Assembly (NCBI RefSeq): GCF_051201035.1
Contig: NZ_JBPODR010000025.1
Location: forward strand, 1-35,396
Direction of reading: 5' to 3'
Source of the DNA: Thermoanaerobacterium thermosulfurigenes
GTDB lineage: Bacteria; Bacillota; Thermoanaerobacteria; Thermoanaerobacterales; Thermoanaerobacteraceae
Length of the DNA: 35,396 nt
Positions 25,317 through 33,239 of the stretch are shown piece after piece (the first letter of the stretch is position 1; each line of letters begins with the position of its first letter). The translations under genes were made by a program, and so were the position numbers. The notes beneath the pieces were generated by a model. That model saw only the letters and a program-made list of their open reading frames with translations, was not told the DNA's origin and did not search any database.

Positions 25317-26028
25317 GGAAGATGAAGGGAAAAAGGAAAACAGTGAAAGATGGTTGCTTACTTATTCTGACATGATAACGCTGCTTATGATATTTTTTAT
25401 AGTGCTTTATACAATAAGCACTGTTAATTCGCAGAAATTTCAGCAGATTGCTGCATCACTTGGTAAAACTTTTGATGGGACAAATTATGTCATAGGGCAA
25501 CAAAGCGGAAACAGCATACTTGACAGCATTAAGACTACAGGTACAAATGGCACTAACGACAATTCGATTGCATCACAGCTTGACAAGCTTATAAAGCAGT
25601 ACAACCTTCAAAACATGGTGACTTACAAGGTGGACGAGAGAGGGTTTGTCATAAGTCTAAATGATACATTGCTATTTGATACTGGTTCAGCAGATGTCAA
25701 ACCTGACCAGAAAGAGACATTGATAAAAATAGGAAACATTTTAAAATCGATGCCCAATTACATCCGCGTTGAGGGGTATACAGATAATGTGCCCATAAAC
25801 AATAATCAATTTCATTCAAACTGGGAGCTTTCTGTCATAAGAGCCACAAATGTGGTTGAGATTTTGGTGAATGATGTAAAGATGGATCCGGCAAAAATTT
25901 CGGCTGTAGGGTATGGCGAGTATCGGCCAATAGTGCCAAACGATAGCGATAAAAATAGGCAGCTTAACAGGAGAGTTGACATAGTGATAATGAACAGCGA
26001 TTACAACAAATGGGAACCTGCTAAGTAA
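25303..26028 (+). CDS. motB: Flagellar motor stator protein MotB
   Basis: Peptidoglycan-anchored stator subunit. The 241-residue protein has one N-terminal transmembrane segment (about 17-40) with the essential ion-binding Asp23 in LTYSDMITLL, and a C-terminal OmpA-like domain (LLFDTGSADVKPDQ, VEGYTDNVPI, SNWELSVIRATNVV, YGEYRPIVPNDSDKNRQLNRRVDI). The Asp context alone does not decide between H+ and Na+. ATG 25303 with AAAGGTGA 8 nt upstream is preferred over the GTG at 25291. Confidence 0.95.
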   Translation: MIRHEEDEGKKENSERWLLTYSDMITLLMIFFIVLYTISTVNSQKFQQIAASLGKTFDGTNYVIGQQSGNSILDSIKTTGTNGTNDNSIASQLDKLIKQYNLQNMVTYKVDERGFVISLNDTLLFDTGSADVKPDQKETLIKIGNILKSMPNYIRVEGYTDNVPINNNQFHSNWELSVIRATNVVEILVNDVKMDPAKISAVGYGEYRPIVPNDSDKNRQLNRRVDIVIMNSDYNKWEPAK

Positions 26029-26046
26029 AAAATAGATATTTCCAGG

Positions 26047-26075
26047 TTGACATATTATTTACAATGTAATATAAT
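26047..26075 (+). promoter_or_regulatory. Consensus promoter of rex with possible Rex operator
   Basis: TTGACA (26047-26052), 17 nt, TATAAT (26070-26075) is a perfect sigma-A promoter. The 18-mer TTGACATATTATTTACAA (26047-26064) resembles a Rex operator (consensus TTGTTAA-N4-TTAACAA): the right half TTTACAA matches 6 of 7, the left half 4 of 7. This suggests autoregulation. Confidence 0.6.
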
Positions 26076-26108
26076 TTCTTTATTAAGGATTTTGTCTGGG
26101 GTGATTTT

Positions 26109-26768
26109 ATGACTAAAAAAACAATAGTGCCGATGCCTGTGATAAGGAGATTGCCGAGATACCATAGATATTTAGAAGAATTGTTGAAGAACGATGTAAA
26201 AAGGATTTCATCCAGAGAGTTAAGCGAAAGGATGGGCGTGACTGCCTCGCAGATAAGGCAGGATCTCAATAATTACGGTGGATTTGGACAGCAAGGGTAT
26301 GGTTACAACGTAGAAGAGCTTTACAATACTCTGACAAAGATTTTAGGCTTAGATAAGACATACAGCACTATTATCATTGGTGCAGGTAATCTTGGACAGG
26401 CTATAGCTAACTACACAAATTTTGAGAGAACTGGGTTTAGCTTAAAAGGGATTTTTGATGTTAATCCAAGATTGTTTGGGCTTAAAATAAGAGATATAGA
26501 GATAATGGATGTTGAAACATTAGAGGACTTTTTGTCTAAAAATAAGATAGACATTGCTATACTTTGCATACCAAAAGATAATTCTCAGATTATGGCTGAT
26601 AGATTGGTGAAAGCCGGCATAAAAGCTATATGGAACTTTTCTCCTATAGATTTAAAAGTTCCCGATGACGTAATACTGGAAAATGTACATTTGAGTGATA
26701 GCTTATTGACATTATCGTATAGAATAAATGAAGAAAATCTGCTTAAAGCTAAAGTCGAAGAAAAATAA
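26109..26768 (+). CDS. rex: Redox-sensing transcriptional repressor Rex
   Basis: Represses fermentation and respiration genes until NADH rises. The 219-residue product has an N-terminal winged helix (about 1-80, SSRELSERMGVTASQIRQDL and YGGFGQQGYGYNV) and a C-terminal Rossmann domain with the NAD(H) motif IIGAGNLGQAIANY. Length and motifs are standard. ATG 26109 follows GGGGTGA. No adhE or hydrogenase gene lies next to it. A hairpin overlaps its stop codon. Confidence 0.97.
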   Translation: MTKKTIVPMPVIRRLPRYHRYLEELLKNDVKRISSRELSERMGVTASQIRQDLNNYGGFGQQGYGYNVEELYNTLTKILGLDKTYSTIIIGAGNLGQAIANYTNFERTGFSLKGIFDVNPRLFGLKIRDIEIMDVETLEDFLSKNKIDIAILCIPKDNSQIMADRLVKAGIKAIWNFSPIDLKVPDDVILENVHLSDSLLTLSYRINEENLLKAKVEEK

Positions 26769-26790
26769 ATGGTACAATCCATTTATTTTT
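26761..26790 (+). terminator. Rho-independent terminator at the end of rex
   Basis: AAAAATAAATGG (26761-26772) pairs with CCATTTATTTTT (26779-26790), followed by TT. It is A-T rich and overlaps the rex stop codon, so some read-through into the Nramp gene is likely. Confidence 0.65.
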
Positions 26791-26811
26791 TTGTATTGCT
26801 TGGAGGCAAAC

Positions 26812-28080
26812 ATGAAAAGATTTATAAAAACCATTGGGGATTTTCTTAAGGAAGATAGAAGTGTCGTACCGTTCGTCAATTTTCTGAAATACGTCGGACC
26901 AGGGATATTGGTTACGGTAGGCTTTATAGATCCGGGGAATTGGGCTACAAATGTATCAGCAGGATCAATATATGGGTATAAGCTGCTGTGGGTTATAACA
27001 CTATCAACAATAATGCTCATCATATTGCAGCACAACGCGGCACATCTTGGAATTGTCACGGGTTACTGTTTGTCTGAAGCTACATCTATATTTATAGACA
27101 GCAGGCTTTCGAAGCTTATACTGCTGTCGGCTGTTGCTGCATCAGTATCTACATCTACAGCAGAACTATTAGGTACAGCTATAGCTCTAAAGATGCTTTT
27201 CAATATACCTGTAAAAATTGGGGCGGTTTTAGCGCTATTAGTCATATATTTGGTGCTTTATACAAATTCTTACAAGCGTTTAGAAAAGATCATAATCGGA
27301 TTTGTGTCACTTATAGGACTTTCATTTTTGTTTGAAGTATACATGGTGAAGATAGATTGGAAAGCAGCAGCTATAAGTTGGATAAACCCATCAATACCTC
27401 ACAATTCCATGGTTGTAATCATGAGCGTTTTAGGTGCTGTCGTAATGCCACACAATCTGTTCCTCCATTCGGAAATCATTCAAAGCCGCCAATGGAACTT
27501 GCAGGATGAATCGGTTGTCAAAAAGCAGCTTAAATTTGAATTTCTTGATACATTGTTTTCGATGATTATAGGTTGGGCCATAAATAGTGCTATGATACTT
27601 CTTTCGGCTGCGGCATTTTACACTAAAGGCATTGCTGTGGACATGTTAGAGCAAGCAGGAGAGCTTTTGAAGCCAATCATTGGAGGGAAGGCATCTTTGG
27701 TATTTGCAATAGCACTTTTGTTCTCAGGTTTTTCGTCAACGGTAACATCTGGAATTGCAGGTGGTTCCATATACGCTGGAATATTTAAAGAACCTTACAA
27801 CATAAAAGACAAACACACGCTTACAGGAATATTTATCTCGCTTTTTGCAGCGATTATTGTAATATTTTTATTTAAAGACTCATTACAGGTTTTGATATTT
27901 TCTCAGATGATACTAAGCATACAATTGCCGATTACAGTGTTTACTCAAATTTATCTTACATCATCGAAGAAGGTCATGGGCGATTATGCAAATAGCAAAG
28001 CCAGTAAAGCTGTTTTAATTATTTTAGCTATGATTATAACTGCCTTAAACGTAAAACTTTTAATCGACACATTGATTTGA
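26812..28080 (+). CDS. Nramp family divalent metal transporter
   Basis: Proton-coupled Mn2+ (or Fe2+) importer, 422 residues with about 11 transmembrane segments. The metal-site motifs of the family are both present: DPGN in GFIDPGNWATN near the start and the MPHN motif in VVMPHNLFLHSEII. A longer frame runs back to 26728 inside rex; ATG 26812 with TTGGAGG 8 nt upstream is the likely start. It is only 43 nt from rex. No manganese riboswitch is seen. Confidence 0.92.
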   Translation: MKRFIKTIGDFLKEDRSVVPFVNFLKYVGPGILVTVGFIDPGNWATNVSAGSIYGYKLLWVITLSTIMLIILQHNAAHLGIVTGYCLSEATSIFIDSRLSKLILLSAVAASVSTSTAELLGTAIALKMLFNIPVKIGAVLALLVIYLVLYTNSYKRLEKIIIGFVSLIGLSFLFEVYMVKIDWKAAAISWINPSIPHNSMVVIMSVLGAVVMPHNLFLHSEIIQSRQWNLQDESVVKKQLKFEFLDTLFSMIIGWAINSAMILLSAAAFYTKGIAVDMLEQAGELLKPIIGGKASLVFAIALLFSGFSSTVTSGIAGGSIYAGIFKEPYNIKDKHTLTGIFISLFAAIIVIFLFKDSLQVLIFSQMILSIQLPITVFTQIYLTSSKKVMGDYANSKASKAVLIILAMIITALNVKLLIDTLI

Positions 28081-28139
28081 TGGTATCTTGCATTAGACAT
28101 TGGTAAAACTAAGCATAAAAAAGAAAAATTAAAATTTTA

Positions 28140-28167
28140 TTGCAAAATACAATTGTTGCCGTATAAT
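28140..28167 (+). promoter_or_regulatory. Predicted promoter of the P-loop/Asp23-like gene
   Basis: TTGCAA (28140-28145) and TATAAT (28162-28167) are 16 nt apart in the 127-nt gap after the Nramp gene. Nothing else was seen in that gap. Confidence 0.5.
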
Positions 28168-28207
28168 ATAACCTATAGTCATCATTTTTAATCATGGAGG
28201 GTATCAA

Positions 28208-29056
28208 TTGAAGGTATATTCTTTTGTTGGAGCCAGTGGAAGCGGCAAAAGTCATCATGCGTCGTTTGTTGCAGGGAAATACGGTATAAAGTACATAATA
28301 GATGATGGACTTTTAATATGTGAAAACAGGATCATATCAGGGGTTTCTGCCAAAAGAGAAAAGACAAAATTGTCAGCTATAAGAAGAGCCATTTTTACAG
28401 ATGATGAGCACGCCAGAGAGGTTAAAAAATCAATTGAAGAAATAAATCCAGATAAAATATTGATAATAGGGACGTCTGACAAAATGGTGGATAAAATCGC
28501 TGAAAGGCTTAATCTACCGCCTGTTGCTGAGCGAATATATATAGAAGACATCTTATCCTCTGAGGAGATAGAGCTTGCAAGAAAGAAAAGGTATGAGGAA
28601 GGGATGCATGTAATACCTGTACCGACATTTGAAGTTAAAAAGCATTTTTCAGGATATTTTATAGATCCATTGAGGATATTTAGACGAAAAGAGATAGACT
28701 TTGAAAAGACGGTAGTGAGGCCATACTACAGCTATCTTGGCAAATACACAATCTCTGAAAATGTAATAAATTCTATTGTATTGAATGAGGCGAAGAAATT
28801 TGAAGGCATCTATAAAATAAATAAAGTCATAACAGAGAACTACACAGAAGGAATAATAATAAAAATAGACATTGTTATGGTGCATGGTACGCCTATAAAT
28901 AGCGTTTTAAGAGGAGCTATAAAAAAGATAAAAAGTGTTGTAGAGTACATGACATCTTTAAATGTGCTTGACATAAAGATTCACGTTAAATCACTTTATA
29001 TAAAAGGAAATGACAAGATACTTAAAACCCGAGAAATACTTGATAAAGGCAAATAA
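28208..29056 (+). CDS. P-loop NTPase with C-terminal Asp23-like domain, function unknown
   Basis: The 282-residue product begins with a nucleotide-binding P-loop, GASGSGKS at residues 8-15, and a kinase-like region to about residue 110 (DDGLLICENRII, KILIIGTSDKMVDKIAERL). The C-terminal 100 residues (from KYTISENVINSIVLNEAKKF to LDIKIHVKSLYI) look like an Asp23/Gls24 domain, otherwise found in envelope-stress proteins. Function is not known; the combination suggests an ATP-dependent step linked to the cell envelope, which is inference. TTG 28208 has GGAGGG upstream. It is monocistronic, with its own promoter and terminator. Confidence 0.7.
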   Translation: MKVYSFVGASGSGKSHHASFVAGKYGIKYIIDDGLLICENRIISGVSAKREKTKLSAIRRAIFTDDEHAREVKKSIEEINPDKILIIGTSDKMVDKIAERLNLPPVAERIYIEDILSSEEIELARKKRYEEGMHVIPVPTFEVKKHFSGYFIDPLRIFRRKEIDFEKTVVRPYYSYLGKYTISENVINSIVLNEAKKFEGIYKINKVITENYTEGIIIKIDIVMVHGTPINSVLRGAIKKIKSVVEYMTSLNVLDIKIHVKSLYIKGNDKILKTREILDKGK

Positions 29057-29068
29057 GCCTTTTTTTTA
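29044..29068 (+). terminator. Rho-independent terminator of the P-loop gene
   Basis: AAAGGC (29045-29050) pairs with GCCTTT (29057-29062), followed by a run of T. The loop contains the stop codon. Confidence 0.75.
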
Positions 29069-29137
29069 TCCTCAAAAAATTATATAATAATTGTAGAGGT
29101 TAGTAAATATTATGTAGTAAGGCAGTGAAAAACCTAT

Positions 29138-30052
29138 ATGTGGGTGATGAGGAGAATGAGATATTTAGTTGAGCAGTCCGGTTCTAAGGTTATAGTGCAT
29201 GGAATTAAGGATTTTAACCTTAAAGAGACATTAGAATGTGGACAATGTTTCAGATGGAATGAAGAAGATGATGGAAGTTATACGGGGGTCGCATTTGACA
29301 GAGTAATAAATGTAAAATTAGATGGAGATATATTGACGATTGATAATACCACTTTGGCAGATTTTAATGATATATGGTATGATTACTTTGACTTGGGCAG
29401 AGACTACGGCAAGATAAAAGAGATACTTTCGCAAGACGAGATTTTAAAAGCAGCCATAAAGTACGGCGAAGGCATAAGGATTTTGCGGCAAGACACGTGG
29501 GAGACACTTATATCATTTATCATATCTCAGAACAATCGGATTCCACAGATAAAAAAAGTCATAGAGAATTTAAGCAGGTTATTGGGACACCCTATCGTTT
29601 ATAAGGATAAGACGTATTACACTTTTCCGAAAGTTCAGGATTTCATAATGGCAGATATAGAAGTGTTAGAGAAAAGCAAATGTGGATTCAGATCGAAGTA
29701 TATAATCGATGCAGCGTTAAAAGTATTTAATGACGAAGTAAATCTTTTTGAGTTGCAGCTTTACGATACTTACGATGTACGTAATATACTTATGAGCATA
29801 AGAGGTGTAGGGCCAAAGGTTGCAGACTGTGTCATGCTTTATTCTATCGGAAGATATGAGGCATTTCCGACAGATGTTTGGATAAAGCGAGTTGTAGAAT
29901 TTTTATACCTAAAAAGGAAGACAAATAATTCTGATGTGCAGAATTTTGCAAAAGAGAAGTTTGGCGATTTATCTGGATTTGCGCAGCAGTACCTTTTTAA
30001 CTATGCAAAAGATCATGTATCAAAAGACGTGTTTAAAGAAAGGAAAAATTAG
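29138..30052 (+). CDS. ogg: 8-oxoguanine DNA glycosylase/AP lyase (OGG1 type)
   Basis: Base-excision repair enzyme removing 8-oxoguanine. About 300 residues with an N-terminal OGG-N domain (LECGQCFRWNEEDDG) and an HhH-GPD fold. The helix-hairpin-helix reads IRGVGPKVADCVMLYS, where the lysine matches the Schiff-base residue of OGG1, and the catalytic aspartate is in FPTDVWIKR. Start is uncertain: ATG 29138, 29147 and 29156 are all in frame and none has an ideal ribosome binding site; 29138 is given. It directly adjoins the next gene. Confidence 0.87.
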   Translation: MWVMRRMRYLVEQSGSKVIVHGIKDFNLKETLECGQCFRWNEEDDGSYTGVAFDRVINVKLDGDILTIDNTTLADFNDIWYDYFDLGRDYGKIKEILSQDEILKAAIKYGEGIRILRQDTWETLISFIISQNNRIPQIKKVIENLSRLLGHPIVYKDKTYYTFPKVQDFIMADIEVLEKSKCGFRSKYIIDAALKVFNDEVNLFELQLYDTYDVRNILMSIRGVGPKVADCVMLYSIGRYEAFPTDVWIKRVVEFLYLKRKTNNSDVQNFAKEKFGDLSGFAQQYLFNYAKDHVSKDVFKERKN

Positions 30053-30739
30053 ATGATCGGGACTTTTGTCAATGCAGCATCTATTGTCGTGGGTAGTTTT
30101 GTTGGCACTTTATTTAAAATTGGAATTCCGGATAGAATAAAGTCAACAGTTATGCAAGCCATATCTTTAAGCGTTTTGATAATAGGATTTGACAGTGCAT
30201 TGAAGTACAAAAATTTGTTACTGGTGATAATAAGTTTGACGATAGGCGGCATTGTAGGTGAACTACTGGAAATAGAGAAAAAGCTTAACCAATTTGGCGA
30301 CTTTTTAGAGAGAAAATTATCGAGAAACGGTGAAAATAAGATAAGCGAGGGCTTTGTGACAGCAAGTCTTATATACTGTATTGGAGCGATGGCGATTGTA
30401 GGTGCATTAAAAGACGGTCTACAAGGTGATCACAGTATACTGTTTGCAAAATCCATGTTAGATGGTATATCATCTATAATATTTGCATCTACATTAGGCA
30501 TAGGCGTAATGATATCATCCATAAGTGTCCTTTTATATCAAGGTTCTATAACTTTGTGTGCATCGCTTCTTAAAGATTTGTTGACAACTAACGTTATTGC
30601 GGACATGTCTGCCATTGGTGGTGTTTTGATAATAGGTATATCATTAAATATGCTGAATTTGACGAAGATAAAGATTGGGAACTTGCTTCCGTCAATATTT
30701 ATACCTATTGTATACGAAATAATACTAAAAGCATTTTAA
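30053..30739 (+). CDS. DUF554 family membrane protein
   Basis: A 228-residue integral membrane protein with six or seven hydrophobic segments. The start MIGTFVNAASIVVGSFVGTL and the internal GGIVGELLEIEKKL and YCIGAMAIVGALKDGL are typical of DUF554 (YdfK-like). Function is unknown, although transporter-like roles have been proposed for the family. The ATG follows the glycosylase stop codon without a gap, with GAAAGGA inside the previous gene, so the two are co-translated. Confidence 0.85.
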   Translation: MIGTFVNAASIVVGSFVGTLFKIGIPDRIKSTVMQAISLSVLIIGFDSALKYKNLLLVIISLTIGGIVGELLEIEKKLNQFGDFLERKLSRNGENKISEGFVTASLIYCIGAMAIVGALKDGLQGDHSILFAKSMLDGISSIIFASTLGIGVMISSISVLLYQGSITLCASLLKDLLTTNVIADMSAIGGVLIIGISLNMLNLTKIKIGNLLPSIFIPIVYEIILKAF

Positions 30740-30745
30740 ATGATG

Positions 30746-30777
30746 AAGGAGGTGCCCTTTAAAGAGGGCTATTGAGT
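30746..30777 (+). promoter_or_regulatory. Unusual ribosome binding region of hutP with hairpin
   Basis: A near-perfect Shine-Dalgarno AAGGAGGT (30746-30753) lies 24 nt before ATG 30778, too far for normal use. Between them GCCCTT (30754-30759) can pair with GAGGGC plus G-T (30764-30769). If this hairpin forms, the distance falls to about 8 nt. The weaker element GAGGG, 9 nt from the ATG, is inside the stem. Confidence 0.5.
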
Positions 30778-31194
30778 ATGAAAGAAATAAGAAGCATAGA
30801 TGTTGCAAGAGTAGCCATAAGGATGGCGATGTCAAGGAGAGAGGATGAAGCTGCATTAAAGGAAAAGTATGGGAAAGAGGGTATCAAGGTAGCGGCTGTA
30901 GATTATGGCGGCGAATACATTAATTCAATTTCAAAGATAATAGAAAGGGCAGTTGTAGCGGCAAAAAGAGAAGGTGTGGTGGAGGACAACCATGTAGGTG
31001 AAGGTGCTGTTGCAGGTGCAACGCATGAGGCAATAATGCAGCTAAAAGATAAAGCTATGGGACTTAATATAGGTGGCAAGATCGGAATTGCATTTTACGG
31101 CGAACACCTTTGTGTCTGTGCGTTTTTCGCTGTTGGAATGTTAAACTTAAATGAAGTTGCCATTGGATTAGGGCATAGGTCTCTTAAGTATTGA
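30778..31194 (+). CDS. hutP: HutP family RNA-binding antiterminator
   Basis: HutP binds mRNA leaders with histidine and Mg2+ to prevent termination of the hut operon in Bacillus. The 138-residue product has the family core EGAVAGATHEAIMQLKDKA, NIGGKIGIAFYGEHLCV and EVAIGLGHRSL. No histidine utilisation gene is nearby, so here it may regulate other transcripts; this is inferred. ATG 30778 is preferred over TTG 30772 because of spacing. It ends at a strong terminator, which also ends the conserved part of the window. Confidence 0.88.
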   Translation: MKEIRSIDVARVAIRMAMSRREDEAALKEKYGKEGIKVAAVDYGGEYINSISKIIERAVVAAKREGVVEDNHVGEGAVAGATHEAIMQLKDKAMGLNIGGKIGIAFYGEHLCVCAFFAVGMLNLNEVAIGLGHRSLKY

Positions 31195-31220
31195 AAATTG
31201 TAAATATCCATGTTTGTGAT

Positions 31221-31270
31221 ATGCTCCCCTTAAAATAGATAGTTTAATTTAAGGGGAGCATTTTTTATAC
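31221..31270 (+). terminator. Strong Rho-independent terminator after hutP
   Basis: TGCTCCCCTTAAA (31222-31234) pairs with TTTAAGGGGAGCA (31248-31260), followed by TTTTTT. Confidence 0.92.
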
Positions 31271-31310
31271 TTATAAATGGAATGAAGCTGCTACATTTGT
31301 CTGCACAATT

Positions 31311-31389
31311 TTGATCTAAAGTTTATCAATTTTATAATGCAATAAATATAAAAAAATATATTGCATTTAATTTTTGATATTGATATAAT
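31311..31389 (+). promoter_or_regulatory. Tandem promoters and inverted repeat upstream of peptide 1
   Basis: Proximal promoter: TTGCAT (31361-31366), 17 nt, TATAAT (31384-31389). A weaker distal one may be TTGATC (31311-31316), 16 nt, TATAAT (31333-31338). An inverted repeat AATGCAATA (31336-31344), N14, TATTGCATT (31359-31367) covers the proximal -35 box. The same repeat with the same spacing is present before peptide 2. Confidence 0.6.
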
Positions 31390-31433
31390 AAAATCAATAA
31401 TATAAAAAATTTGGTTTAAAGGGGAAAATTTAA

Positions 31434-31568
31434 ATGAATAAAAAAATAAAGATACTAATTTTATTTACATTAATGTTTGCGGTTTTGACGCTTGTAATTA
31501 ACGTAATTCCACTTGAAGACCCACCTGCTTTAACTTTGAATAGTTCGAGTGTTTGTAATGTCGTTTAA
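31434..31568 (+). CDS. Putative modified-peptide precursor 1 (44 residues)
   Basis: Short gene missed by standard ORF length limits. The product starts MNKKIKILILF, has a hydrophobic stretch to about residue 25, then PLEDPPALTLN (26-36), SSSVCNVV. Residues 26-42 are almost identical to those of the second peptide gene at 34554, with six synonymous codon changes, which is evidence for real coding. It is the likely substrate of the radical SAM maturase encoded downstream: a single cysteine (Cys41) is a candidate cross-link residue. The hydrophobic N-terminus suggests membrane insertion or export. A weak ribosome binding site AAAGGGG lies about 10 nt before ATG 31434. Confidence 0.72.
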   Translation: MNKKIKILILFTLMFAVLTLVINVIPLEDPPALTLNSSSVCNVV

Positions 31569-31677
31569 TATGATAATGGTTTAACAATTTGGCAATACTA
31601 TTATAGTTGCAGTACTAACATAGTTTATTTGATTTTCGGGTTATATTCTAAATTTAATTAATTTTTGAAATAATATT

Positions 31678-31714
31678 TACCATTAATGGTATATTTATAT
31701 AAAATCGCGCGATT
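31678..31714 (+). promoter_or_regulatory. Two perfect palindromes, possible operators
   Basis: TACCATTAATGGTA (31678-31691) and AATCGCGCGATT (31703-31714) are perfect 14- and 12-bp palindromes. The first lies between a TTGAAA (31665-31670) and a TATATT (31690-31695), a possible weak promoter with 19-nt spacing. The CGCGCG core is unusual in such AT-rich DNA. Confidence 0.4.
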
Positions 31715-31739
31715 AAACCCAATGGAATGAGGAAATTTT

Positions 31740-31796
31740 ATGAAAAAATCACCTATTATTAGGCAAATGGTTGTTGGCTGTGACAATGTCCATTAA
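31740..31796 (+). CDS. Possible 18-codon ORF upstream of the maturase
   Basis: ATG 31740 to TAA 31796 encodes MKKSPIIRQMVVGCDNVH. GAGGAA lies about 7 nt before the ATG. It has no match to the two peptides beyond one cysteine near the end, so it could be a leader peptide, a third small product or chance. Otherwise the gap 31569-31911 holds only the palindromes and the hairpin at 31811-31853. Confidence 0.25.
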   Translation: MKKSPIIRQMVVGCDNVH

Positions 31797-31810
31797 AATT
31801 TTTTGAGTTA

Positions 31811-31853
31811 TATAACAAGCCTCAAACAATATCTGTAATTGAGGCTTGTTATA
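31811..31853. other. 15-bp perfect hairpin before the maturase gene
   Basis: TATAACAAGCCTCAA (31811-31825) pairs with TTGAGGCTTGTTATA (31839-31853) around a 13-nt loop. No T tract follows on either strand, so a full terminator is doubtful; it could be an attenuator or processing/stability element that separates peptide and maturase expression. Confidence 0.6.
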
Positions 31854-31911
31854 TATATAAAAAATTTAAACAGTTTAACAGATTATAATTATTTTAGATA
31901 GAGCTGTTTTA

Positions 31912-32965
31912 ATGAATAGAATTTTAAAAGCTCCTGAAATGGTAACTTGGGAAATAACAAGTAAATGCAACTTAAAATGTAAACATTGTTCTAATTCTTT
32001 AGGAACTGATAACATTTCTGATTTAACTTTAGAAGAATGCAAATCAATTATTGATAAATTATTTGAAGCTGGTGTGTTTAAAATTAGTATCAAAGGTGGT
32101 GAACCTTTTGTCAGAAATGATATTTTTCAAATTTTATCATATTTAGATAAAAAAAGGTTATATTCCTCGCATAACAACAAATGCTACGTTGATTACTGAT
32201 AATATTGCCAAAGAGTTGTCCAAATATAATATTGGATTAATGCAAATTAGTTTAGATGGACCAAATAAAATAGTTTATTCAGGAATAAGAAGATCAAGAG
32301 AAGCTTTTACAAGGGCTTTAAATGGGATTAATAACTTAAAAAAGTATAATATTAAAATATCGATTGCTATGGTGTTAATGAGAGAGAATATTGATTATAT
32401 TTTAGATTTGTTAAACTTAGCAAAATCACTAAATGTTGATGCAGTAAGGTTTATTGATTTTATACCTGTTGGTAGTGGTAATAGATCTTTTTGCCCTACT
32501 TCACAACAGCTAAAAAAAGCTTACGAACTTATATTAGATTACGAAAGTAAAAATGGTAATTTAATGATTATAAAACCACAAAAGCTACTTTCAGTTTTAT
32601 TAAAAAATGATAAAAAAAACAATAAAATTAGCTTATTACAATATATTAACCATGAAAATAAAGTAATATGTGAAGCTGGAAACGTGATTGCTCATATAAA
32701 ATCTAATGGCGATGTTACCCCTTGTGTTTATTTTAGAGAGAAAAGCTTTATATGCGGGAATATTCTATGCCAAGATTTTTCAGATATTTGGATAAACTCA
32801 AATACGATGAACCAATTTAGGAAATTGGAATCCATTCAAGGTAAATGTAACAAATGTAAAATTTTTAATATGTGTATGGGCGGATGCAGAGCATATGCAT
32901 ATTATACTACAGGCTTTTTAAATGGATTTGATAATAGGTGTTGGAATATTGAGGAGGAGAATTAA
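31912..32965 (+). pseudogene. Radical SAM/SPASM peptide maturase, frameshifted in an A7 run
   Basis: Radical SAM enzyme that would modify the nearby precursor peptide. The first part (31912-32150) has the [4Fe-4S] motif CNLKCKHC (Cys19, Cys23, Cys26) and KGGEPFVR. The reading frame then breaks: seven A residues at 32149-32155 where six would give DKKGYIPRITTNATLITDN, exactly the expected radical SAM continuation. The second part contains SLDGPN and a full cysteine-rich SPASM region (CEAGNVIAHIKSNGDVTPCV, KCNKCKIFNMCMGGCR and a final Cys). Restored length is about 350 residues. Inactive unless rescued by slippage, or the extra A is a sequencing error. Only a weak ribosome binding site is seen before ATG 31912. 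Confidence 0.8.
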
Positions 32966-33239
32966 TTGAGGTATAAAAAGAATAATTACGTTTTTATTAG
33001 AAAAGAAAATGATGAAGAGTATTTATTATATAATTCAAAAAAATGAGACGTTGTTAATGAATGATATTGGATATATTATTTTCGAGTTTGCAATAAAATA
33101 TGAAAATTTAGATGACATTATCTACAATGTTTGTAAATTCACAGGAGACGATATAGATTCTGCAAAATATACAATTAAAAATTTTATTGATGAACTTGTT
33201 GATAAAGAAATAATTATAAAGGTGGAAAAATATGAGTAG
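32966..33239 (+). pseudogene. PqqD-like peptide recognition protein, frameshifted in an A7 run
   Basis: Small RiPP recognition element of the PqqD type, about 90 residues when restored. The start is TTG 32966, directly after the maturase stop codon and 6 nt after GAGGAGGAG. The first frame reads LRYKKNNYVFIRKENDEE up to YNSKK and a TGA; seven A residues at 33037-33043 put the rest out of frame. With six A residues the joined product reads YNSKNETLLMNDIGYIIFEF, a typical PqqD pattern. The intact remainder alone is open from ATG 33009. The end overlaps the MFS start (ATGAGTAG). It would bring the precursor to the maturase. Confidence 0.65.

Noticed and set aside
31811..31853. Hairpin called as a Rho-independent terminator
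   Set aside because: The stem is excellent, but no T tract follows on either strand, so it is listed only as a hairpin.
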